Assembly: GCA_029262375.1 (NCBI GenBank)
Contig: JAJCZM010000007.1
Span: forward strand, 124,001 to 188,000
Reading direction: 5' to 3'
Length of the DNA stretch: 64,000 nt
Source of the DNA: Deltaproteobacteria bacterium
GTDB taxonomy: Bacteria > Desulfobacterota > Binatia > UBA1149 > SPBQ01
Positions within the stretch are counted from its first letter, which is position 1. Each line of letters starts with the position of its first letter. Positions 15,650-22,612 of this stretch are shown here, one piece after another. Below the pieces are notes generated by a model. It saw only the letters and a list, made by a program, of their open reading frames with translations, was not told where the DNA came from and did not search any database. A program made the position numbers and the translations under genes.

Positions 15650-17143
15650 ATGGTGGCAAGCACGACACGACGGCGAACGTTCTCAACCCTGGCAATCGCG
15701 GCAGCGATGGTTCTGCAGGCATCGGTGGCACAGGCAGCGACGTTCACGATCGTGAACAACGACGGTCCGGGCGAAGGCTTCAACGATCCCACCGCCGCAG
15801 CGCCCATCGGCGGAAACACCGGCGCGACGATCGGCGCCCAACGCCTCATCGCGTTTCAGCACGCAGCCGACCTCTGGAGTGCGCTGCTCGCGAGCAACGT
15901 GAACATAGAGGTGCTCGCACAATTCGATCCTCTCACGTGCGACGCGTTCAGCGGTGTACTGGGATCGGCGGGACCCGCTACGGTACACCGCGATTTCGCG
16001 AACGCCCCCGTTGCCGGGACGAATTACGTCGCGGCGCTCGCCAACTCTCTCGCCGGTACCGACCTGGCGCCCGGCACCTCGGACCTCACCGCTACGTTCA
16101 ACAGCGAACTCGGCAAGACCGATTGCCTGGAGAGCGGCGGCTTTTATCTCGGCTTGGACGGACTCGCGCCCGGTAATCTCTTCGACTTCGTAACCGTACT
16201 CGCACACGAACTCGGTCATGGTCTCGGGTTCCTGTCGCTTGCCAACCTATCGACCGGAGCGTTGTTCGTCGGCCGCGCCGATGCGTACGTCAGTTGCTTG
16301 GAAGACCACAGCACGGGCAAGGCGTGGCTCGACATGGACGACGCCGAGCGGCTCGCGTCGATAACCGACGGAACCAACACGACGAGCGATCTGCATTGGA
16401 CCTGCGCCAACGCGAACAGTCTGGGCTCACTGCGCCTGTCCAACGGCATCGGTGCAGGCGGCCATGTCGAAATGTACGCGCCGAATCCCCTCGAGCCCGG
16501 CTCCTCGGTCTCGCACTACGCGAAGTCGTTGTTCCCGAACGAGCTCATGGAGCCGTCGTACGTGGCACCGAATCACGACGTCGACATGTCGGTTGCTCTC
16601 TTCAAAGACCTCGGCTGGCAGATGGAAATCACCGACTGCACAGGCGCTCAGAACGGCACGCCGTGCGACGACGGCGACGATTGCACCGGCATAGACCTCT
16701 GCGCCGACGACGTCTGCGTCGGCAACGTGATTCCCGGATGTCCCGCGACGACGACGACAACCATCGCAACCACGACCACGACAACGACTACTACGACGAC
16801 AGTTCCTGTCACGACCACGTCTACGACATCCACCACGTCTACCTCGACCAGTTCGACGACATCGACGAGCAGCACCTCCAGTACCACGCTGGGCCCCGGA
16901 GGAGGCGTCTGCGGCGACCCGACGGGCAACGGACTGCAGGCCGGAGCACCGACGAGCGGAAGTATCATCACGGCTTCCGACGCACTGTTTGTGCTGAACG
17001 CGGCGGTTGGAGCCGCCGCGTGTGAACTCTGTGTCTGCGACGTGAACAGCTCGAGCAGCATTACGGCCACCGATGCGTTGCTGGTGCTCAGCGCCGCCGT
17101 TGGACTCGACGTCACCCTGGACTGCCCGAGCTGTACTCTGTAG
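15650..17143 (+). CDS. Secreted metalloprotease with Thr-rich linker and dockerin-like module
   Basis: The 497-residue protein starts at ATG 15650 behind GGGAGAAG. It has a signal peptide (residues 1-29), a catalytic region with zinc motif VLAHELGHGLGF near residue 185, and a later HYAKSLFPNELMEP segment that could give the Met-turn. A Cys-rich repeat follows (GTPCDDGDDCTG to CVGNVIPGC, about residues 334-365). Next comes a 50-residue Thr/Ser linker and a C-terminal module with two SITASDAL/SITATDAL repeats. The third zinc ligand of HExxHxxGxxH is not obvious, as the motif continues GFLSL. The enzyme should be exported and hydrolyse proteins or peptides. It shares its C-terminal module with the lipase downstream. 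Confidence 0.82.
   Translation: MVASTTRRRTFSTLAIAAAMVLQASVAQAATFTIVNNDGPGEGFNDPTAAAPIGGNTGATIGAQRLIAFQHAADLWSALLASNVNIEVLAQFDPLTCDAFSGVLGSAGPATVHRDFANAPVAGTNYVAALANSLAGTDLAPGTSDLTATFNSELGKTDCLESGGFYLGLDGLAPGNLFDFVTVLAHELGHGLGFLSLANLSTGALFVGRADAYVSCLEDHSTGKAWLDMDDAERLASITDGTNTTSDLHWTCANANSLGSLRLSNGIGAGGHVEMYAPNPLEPGSSVSHYAKSLFPNELMEPSYVAPNHDVDMSVALFKDLGWQMEITDCTGAQNGTPCDDGDDCTGIDLCADDVCVGNVIPGCPATTTTTIATTTTTTTTTTTVPVTTTSTTSTTSTSTSSTTSTSSTSSTTLGPGGGVCGDPTGNGLQAGAPTSGSIITASDALFVLNAAVGAAACELCVCDVNSSSSITATDALLVLSAAVGLDVTLDCPSCTL
16745..16890 (+). repeat. ACG/ACC trinucleotide tract encoding a Thr/Ser linker
   Basis: A low-complexity run of ACN codons with some TCG/AGC codons encodes a flexible, probably extracellular, linker between the protease and the dockerin-like module. 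Confidence 0.85.
16905..17133 (+). other. Dockerin-like domain of the metalloprotease
   Basis: The segment runs from CGDPTGNG to LDCPSC. It has two helices with SIITASDALFVLNAAVG and SITATDALLVLSAAVG, joined by CELCVCDVNSS. The D-x-N-x-S-x-I-x-x-x-D-A pattern is like the calcium loop of dockerin type I repeats. Four Cys residues cluster where canonical dockerins have none. Confidence 0.65.
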
Positions 17144-17547
17144 CGCGGCGTCGTCAACAAATCGTGTTGACTATGTCCCAGCGGTTTTCGTACTGTTCGA
17201 ACACCGCTGGGGAGTGCGTTGACGCGCGCGCGTAGAACATCGTGCCGTCGCCGCTCCAGGCCTCTCCCGCCAGACTAATTCGTCGAATAGGTCGCCGACG
17301 AAATCGTCGACGAAATCGAATTGGAGAGGCTCGTCATGAGACAACCGCACCGCGGACCCCGTTTCACCATCGTCAAGTAGACCGAGCCTCCGGTCATCCG
17401 CCGTTCGCCCAGCGACCGACGGTGAAGGAGCCGAGTGTAGGCCAATGGGCTGGGTCTGCACTCGGCTCTCGATATTCACAGCGTATCCGTATGAACGCAC
17501 TGCGACCTCGGCACGCGACACGATCTCGCGTATAGTGCGCGACCATC
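17144..17547. other. 404-bp intergenic region
   Basis: I see no convincing gene. It contains a 13-bp hairpin with one mismatch (arms 17178-17190 and 17198-17210, loop TACTGTT), probably the terminator of the protease gene. It also contains a short direct repeat GACGAAATCG at 17297-17306 and 17309-17318. Confidence 0.5.
17178..17210 (+). terminator. Hairpin after the metalloprotease gene
   Basis: CCAGCGGTTTTCG pairs with CGAACACCGCTGG at 12 of 13 positions around a 7-nt loop, 34 bp past the stop. No T-run follows. Confidence 0.5.
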
Positions 17548-18846
17548 ATGTCGAACGCGCTCGATCACCTCGGACATCATTGGCTAAACATCGGTACGAA
17601 CCTGGCGCGGTGCGTTCTGATTTTGCAGCCTCTTCTCATTGCGATCGCAATCGGCCCGATGGCCGCGGCGCCGGCGCAGGCCGCCGAGCCCCCCCACCCC
17701 GTTGTGTTCGTACACGGCCTGACCGGTAGCGTAGAACGATCATGGACCGACGCGCTCGAGTTCTTCGCAGCGCAGCCGGACTGGGGCAACGCCGTCACGA
17801 TGCAGGCATCCGACCTGACGGTCGCTCCCGGCAGTCTGTACGCAATCAATTTTTCCGATTTCGACGCAGCAGCCCCGTCTCAGAACCTGACGTTCGCCCA
17901 GCAGGGCGGAGAGTTGGCCGCCGCCGTCGCGACGATTCTTGCTTCAAACCCCGGCGACAGCCGCGTGATTCTCGTCGCCCACAGCATGGGCGGCCTGGCG
18001 GCGAGAACTTACATGGAAGACCTCGGTCAGCTGGCGATGCAGGCAGTCGACTACGACGGCGATGTCGCAGCGCTGATTACGATCGGAACACCGCATCTCG
18101 GTACGCCTCTCGCCGATACGTGCACAGACCTCGAGTTCCTCTGCGGTCCTGTCGTGGATTTCTTCGATACGCCGCTCGATCTCGACAGCGTCGCGCTCGA
18201 TAGCCTGCGTACCGACAGCGGTGAGATCACCGCGCTCAATGCCGCCGTGAACGTCGCCAAGCTGCCGACGGACATCGTGTATCGTTCGGTCGTCGGGAAC
18301 GGGCAATCCGTTCCCGTGGTACTCGATACGGATAGCGACCGCGTCGTCCCGGCATCGTCACAAGATCTCTCGAACGTCCCCGGGACCGACATGCTCGATC
18401 ACGCGGCGTCGACGATCGACTACTCCGACCTCGATGGCGGAGCGGGCGTCGGCCATCTCGCGGAGAGTAGCGATCCGATCTTCTTCGACATCGTACTCTC
18501 AACCATCAATGCACTCGCGGTCTGCGGCGACGGCGCGATCCACGGTTCCGAGACCTGCGACGACGGCAACACGGATCAGGCCGACGGATGCTCGTCGATC
18601 TGCCTTATCGACACCTGCGGAGACCCGATCATCGACGGCGGCACGGCCCTGACGGCCGGCACGGTCACCGCATCGGATGCGTTGTTCGTGTTGCGAGCGG
18701 CCGTCGGTGTGGCCGTCTGCGCCGACTGCGTATGCGACGTGAACGAAAACGGTTCGATCACCGCCAGCGACGCGCTGGCCGTCCTTCAAGCGGCCGTCGG
18801 CGCACAGGTGACGCTGAGCTGCAGTTCTTGCGCGCCTTTGCTTTAG
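17548..18846 (+). CDS. Secreted alpha/beta-hydrolase lipase with Cys-rich and dockerin-like modules
   Basis: The 432-residue protein has an N-terminal membrane/signal segment (LLIAIAIGPMAAAPAQAAE, cut near residue 46). Its alpha/beta hydrolase domain shows the oxyanion strand PVVFVHGLTGS and the nucleophile elbow VAHSMGGLAAR with Ser near residue 150; the acid is probably in VLDTDSDRVVP. After residue 325 comes a DUF4215-type Cys repeat (CGDGAIHGSETCDDGN). The same two-repeat dockerin-like module as in the metalloprotease follows (GTVTASDALFVLRAAVG, GSITASDALAVLQAAVG). It should be an exported esterase or triacylglycerol lipase. The shared module suggests both enzymes bind the same surface partner. 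Confidence 0.82.
   Translation: MSNALDHLGHHWLNIGTNLARCVLILQPLLIAIAIGPMAAAPAQAAEPPHPVVFVHGLTGSVERSWTDALEFFAAQPDWGNAVTMQASDLTVAPGSLYAINFSDFDAAAPSQNLTFAQQGGELAAAVATILASNPGDSRVILVAHSMGGLAARTYMEDLGQLAMQAVDYDGDVAALITIGTPHLGTPLADTCTDLEFLCGPVVDFFDTPLDLDSVALDSLRTDSGEITALNAAVNVAKLPTDIVYRSVVGNGQSVPVVLDTDSDRVVPASSQDLSNVPGTDMLDHAASTIDYSDLDGGAGVGHLAESSDPIFFDIVLSTINALAVCGDGAIHGSETCDDGNTDQADGCSSICLIDTCGDPIIDGGTALTAGTVTASDALFVLRAAVGVAVCADCVCDVNENGSITASDALAVLQAAVGAQVTLSCSSCAPLL
18601..18834 (+). other. Dockerin-like domain of the lipase
   Basis: From CGDPIIDGG to SCSSCAP this segment aligns almost residue for residue with the module of the metalloprotease, including VCADCVCDVNENGSITASDAL. Here the D-x-N-x-N-x-S/T-x-x-x-x-D loop is better preserved. 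Confidence 0.65.
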
Positions 18847-18895
18847 ATCGCCGCCGCTGTTCGCGCATTCATCAGATCGCCGCCGCTGTTCGCGC
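18845..18895. repeat. 22-bp direct repeat across a convergent gene junction
   Basis: Positions 18845-18866 and 18874-18895 are identical (core CGCCGCCGCTGTTCGCG), with a 29-bp period. The first copy begins inside the lipase stop codon. The second forms the last codons of the opposing reductase (Arg-Thr-Ala-Ala-Ala-Ile). Confidence 0.8.
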
Positions 18896-20911
18896 GGCTT
18901 CTAACAACCCCGCTTGTAGGTAGCGGGGGCCGTTGGCGTCGCCGATGATGTGGATGTCGCAGGTCGGCTCGCCGGCGGATTCGCGCAGAGCGTCTGCTAG
19001 GGGTGAGCGCTCGGCGCGATCGATCACGACCACGCTATCGACTTCGACCTGCTCGCCGCCCGTCGTCTCGAGCCCGCCGGGCACCAGCATCTTCATTTCG
19101 GTTGCGAGCCGGAGTGTCGCAGACGCGCGCGCCAATCGATCGAGCAGACGCCAGCGCCGCGGTGTCGCCATTTCCGGGGCCCAGCAGCTGCCGGCACCGA
19201 TCACCGAGATGGTTGCTCCCATCTCTGCGAGATAGTCCGCCACGGAAAACGCGATCATGTCGTCCCCCACAACCGCGATGCGACGACCGTCGAGGTGCTC
19301 GTCGAACAACGCGTGCAGTGTATCGACTACGTAGACAGTGGGGGCACCGTCGAGATACACGCCGTCCAGCGCGCGAGACACGCGCGTACCACCGACGGCA
19401 ATGATCGCCGCGTCCGCCTCGAGGCGCGCCAGCCGGGCGGCGTCCACCTGAGCGCCGAGAGTGACATCGATATCGGCCAACGCGACCTGCTCCACCAGAT
19501 AATCCACCCACCGCGCAGTATCTTCGCTCAGCGTTGCGGCCACACGCGCGAGCCCGCCCAAGCGATCGTCCTTCTCGAACAAGCGTACGCGATGCCCACG
19601 CGCCGCCGCGACGCGTGCGGCCTCGAGTCCGGCGGGCCCGCCACCCACCACAACGATATCGCGAGGCGTCGCGGCGGGTGCCGAATCCAACTGCGCCTCC
19701 CCTTCTCGCCCCATCCATGGATTCACCGTGCAGCGCGCGGCGCGGCGCAAGAAAACGTTGCCGACGCAGGAGTAAGAGTAAATGCAGGGACGTATTGCCG
19801 TTTCGTTTCGCGAGGCAAGCTTGTTCGGCAGATCCGGATCGGCCAGGAGCTTGCGTCCCATCGCGATGAAGTCGGCTTCGCCGGCTACGAGTGCCTGCTC
19901 GGCGCGCGCGGGTTCGATGCGACCCACCGCGATCACCGGCACGGTCACGCGCGCCTTCACCCCCGCTGCCATTGCGAGATAGCCTGCCGGCTCATGCACG
20001 AGCGGCGCGACCGTGAACGCGGCGCCGGACGTCGGATCTGCGTACGCGCTCACGTGCACGGCGTCGAGACCGGCAGCAACGCCGATCTCGGCGGTACGAC
20101 GCGCGTCCTCTTCGGTGATGCCGCCGGCAACGCCGATCTCGGCACCATCGAGCCTACACCACAGCGGATACTCATGGCCCACGCGTTCGCGTACGGCGTG
20201 AATCGTCTCGACGAACATGCGTGCTCGATTCTCGAGCGCCCCGCCGTATTCGTCATCGCGCAGATTGCTCGCCGGCGAGAGAAACGCCTGCAGCATGTAT
20301 CCGTGGCCCGCATGCAATTCGACGCCATCAACCCCGGCACGCTTGGCACGCGCGGCTGCATCGGCGTACCGCGCGACGACGGTCGCAATATCGTCGTGGG
20401 TCATCGTGTGGAAGGCCAGCGATGCTCCGGGCTGCATTAACGCCGACGTGGCGTCGGAGAGTTCTTCGGGCGTCAGATGCGTATAGAGATCGCCGCCCTT
20501 TAGCGGACGCTCGCTAGGCACCCACAACGGACGTCCGGCCGCTATGTCCTGCACGGCGACTTTCGATCCGTGATGAAGCTGCACGCCCAGTCGCGCATCG
20601 TGCGCGTGCACACGGTCGGCCAATTCACGCCAATCGGCCAGAAACGCATCGTCGGAGATCGCCGCCTGATTGGGATTGCTGGCACCCTGCGGCCACATGA
20701 TCGAAGCCACGCCCGCAATGATGAGCCCCGCGCCGCCGCGTGCGCGCGTTTCATAATAGCGAATGATGGCTTCGCCGAGATGACCGTCGTCGCGCTCCTG
20801 ATTGGTCCCCATCGGCGTCATGACGATGCGGTTTGGCAGTTGCAGCGAGCCGATATGCCCAGGTGAAAATAGATGCGGATACGCGGACCCGCCGGCGATC
20901 GACTGCGTCAT
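18872..20911 (-). CDS. NADH:flavin oxidoreductase, 2,4-dienoyl-CoA-reductase-like, with altered Fe-S motif
   Basis: The 679-residue protein has an N-terminal old-yellow-enzyme FMN barrel (LPNRIVMTPMGTN, GVQLHHGSK, GVDGVELHAGHGYMLQAFLS). It also has a C-terminal FAD/NAD(P) domain with IVVVGGGPAGLEAARVAA near residue 428. The architecture is that of bacterial 2,4-dienoyl-CoA reductase and bile-acid BaiCD/BaiH reductases, which reduce enoyl double bonds. The 4Fe-4S loop reads CIYSYSCVGNVFLRRAARC. It has only three Cys, where homologues have four, the second being a CxxC partner. The neighbouring monooxygenase gene ends 56 bp upstream, so the pair may act on a cyclic or unsaturated ketone. Confidence 0.88.
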   Translation of the reverse strand: MTQSIAGGSAYPHLFSPGHIGSLQLPNRIVMTPMGTNQERDDGHLGEAIIRYYETRARGGAGLIIAGVASIMWPQGASNPNQAAISDDAFLADWRELADRVHAHDARLGVQLHHGSKVAVQDIAAGRPLWVPSERPLKGGDLYTHLTPEELSDATSALMQPGASLAFHTMTHDDIATVVARYADAAARAKRAGVDGVELHAGHGYMLQAFLSPASNLRDDEYGGALENRARMFVETIHAVRERVGHEYPLWCRLDGAEIGVAGGITEEDARRTAEIGVAAGLDAVHVSAYADPTSGAAFTVAPLVHEPAGYLAMAAGVKARVTVPVIAVGRIEPARAEQALVAGEADFIAMGRKLLADPDLPNKLASRNETAIRPCIYSYSCVGNVFLRRAARCTVNPWMGREGEAQLDSAPAATPRDIVVVGGGPAGLEAARVAAARGHRVRLFEKDDRLGGLARVAATLSEDTARWVDYLVEQVALADIDVTLGAQVDAARLARLEADAAIIAVGGTRVSRALDGVYLDGAPTVYVVDTLHALFDEHLDGRRIAVVGDDMIAFSVADYLAEMGATISVIGAGSCWAPEMATPRRWRLLDRLARASATLRLATEMKMLVPGGLETTGGEQVEVDSVVVIDRAERSPLADALRESAGEPTCDIHIIGDANGPRYLQAGLLEAARTAAAI

Positions 20912-20967
20912 GCGGCCATCGTATCGGAGCGCTCAGCCGGGCAAAAACCCAACCACGATGCGGACGA

Positions 20968-22506
20968 TCACGCGTGCTCGAAGTGCGTGATGTCGAAGTC
21001 ACTCATTGTGACGCGCCGAATGCGCGCGCGGTACTCGCTTGCGAAACCAGGATAGAGCGCATGGTTCTTCCCGTCTTCGCTGAGATACCAACTCTTGCAG
21101 CCGGATTCCCAGACAGTGTATTTCATACGGCCCTGAAGTCGCGCGTTGTAGCGATCCTGTACGTCGCGGCGCACCGTCATATACCGAATGTCTTGCGCGA
21201 TGAGCTTTCGGATCGCCTGCACGATGTAGCGAATCTGCGCTTCCGTATAGATGAGAACCGACGTGTGCCCCGGGCCGGTATTCGGCCCCATCGTCACGAA
21301 CCAGTTGGGAAACCCGGCCACGACGATGCCCTTGTACGCTTCGGCTCCATCGCGCCACGCAGCGGAGATGTCGAGACCGCCGAGCCCCTTGATCGCAATG
21401 GGCGCATGGGTAATCGCCACGTCGAACCCAGTCGCGTACACGATCGCGTCCACCTCGTGCAGCGCGCCGTCGTTCGTGACGATTCCTGATCGATTGATCT
21501 CGCGAATACCGTCGGTGACGAGCTCGACATTGTCGCGCTCGAAGGTAGAGAGGTAGTCATCGGAGATCAGGATGCGTTTGCAGCCGAACTGGAAATCCGG
21601 GTGTAGCTTCGCGCGCAGTTCGGGGGAAGCGACGCTGTTCTCCAGATGTTTCTCGCAGGCGCTCTCGGCGACGCGCGACAGGCGAGGGGCATTGAGCATG
21701 ATCAAGGGCCCCATCAATTCGCTGAAAAGGAACTGCGACCAGCGCACGAGACGCATCAGAAACGGATAGCGGCGGTAGCGTGCCTTCGTCTGCGCACGAA
21801 TCGACTTCTCACCGCGCGGCAATACCCATGCCGGTGTGCGCTGAAAAACCGATAGCTTCGCCACTTTGCCCGCAATCGCGGGAATCACCTGGATCGCGCT
21901 CGCGCCCGTGCCGATGACTGCGACTCGCTTGCCGCCCAGCTCGTAGTCGTGATTCCAACGCGCCGTATGAATGGATTGCCCAGCGAACGACTCGACGCCG
22001 TCGATGTCCGGGTAGGACGGATCGATCAGCCCGCCCATCGCAGCAACGACTGCGCGCGCGCGAAACCGCCGACCGTCGGCGACCTCGAGGGTCCATGCAC
22101 CCTCAAGCTCGTTGAAGGCCGCCGAGGTGATCGGCGCGTTGAGCCGAAGATGCGGGCGAAGATCGTACTTCTCGACGATCCGAAGCAGGTAAGCTTGAAT
22201 CTCCGACGCGCATGCAAACTTGCTCGACCAGTCGGGATTCGGTTCGGACGAATACGAATACACGTGGGACGGAACATCGCAGGCCGCGCCCGGGTACGTG
22301 TTGTCGCGCCAGGTACCGCCGATCTCGCCCGCACGCTCGAATATCGTGAACGATTCGATCCCGGCCTTCTTCAGTTGGACGGCAGCACCGATACCGGAAA
22401 AGCCGCTCCCGATAATCGCGATCGGAAACTCGTTGCCGGCGTCCGTCGTTGACGGATCCTGTGACGCGGCCTGTGGAGGATGGTGCGATGAGTTGTGTAT
22501 TGCCAT
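20968..22506 (-). CDS. Flavin-containing (Baeyer-Villiger-type) monooxygenase
   Basis: The 512-residue FAD/NADPH enzyme has two Rossmann motifs: IAIIGSGFSGIGAA near residue 31, and VAVIGTGASAIQ near residue 190. Between them lies FAGQSIHTARW, which fits the Baeyer-Villiger fingerprint FxGxxxHxxxW. These enzymes insert oxygen next to a ketone, making esters or lactones, or oxidise sulfides. ATG 22506 is chosen, since the only upstream codons are a short unlikely extension. It diverges from the multihaem gene and precedes the old-yellow-enzyme gene with 56 bp between. Together they could reduce and cleave enones or terpenoid and steroid ketones; this is inference. Confidence 0.88.
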   Translation of the reverse strand: MAIHNSSHHPPQAASQDPSTTDAGNEFPIAIIGSGFSGIGAAVQLKKAGIESFTIFERAGEIGGTWRDNTYPGAACDVPSHVYSYSSEPNPDWSSKFACASEIQAYLLRIVEKYDLRPHLRLNAPITSAAFNELEGAWTLEVADGRRFRARAVVAAMGGLIDPSYPDIDGVESFAGQSIHTARWNHDYELGGKRVAVIGTGASAIQVIPAIAGKVAKLSVFQRTPAWVLPRGEKSIRAQTKARYRRYPFLMRLVRWSQFLFSELMGPLIMLNAPRLSRVAESACEKHLENSVASPELRAKLHPDFQFGCKRILISDDYLSTFERDNVELVTDGIREINRSGIVTNDGALHEVDAIVYATGFDVAITHAPIAIKGLGGLDISAAWRDGAEAYKGIVVAGFPNWFVTMGPNTGPGHTSVLIYTEAQIRYIVQAIRKLIAQDIRYMTVRRDVQDRYNARLQGRMKYTVWESGCKSWYLSEDGKNHALYPGFASEYRARIRRVTMSDFDITHFEHA

Positions 22507-22612
22507 GACGTAGATGACCCGAAGCAACCAACACCCAGAAAAGCACGTGATCGAATCTTAGTCGACCACGCGTCGGCATCCCGCCGCCGCCGTGATATAT
22601 TGGTGCGAGTCC

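Noticed and set aside
16745..16890. ACG/ACC run considered as a regulatory or CRISPR-like repeat
   Set aside because: It is in frame within the metalloprotease and encodes a Thr/Ser linker.
17171..17521. 116-codon minus-strand open frame in the gap before the lipase
   Set aside because: It has no SD and no family resemblance, and it starts or ends inside a hairpin; I treat the gap as noncoding.
19295..20440. 381-codon open frame on the plus strand
   Set aside because: It is antisense to the old-yellow-enzyme reductase and shows no recognisable protein features.
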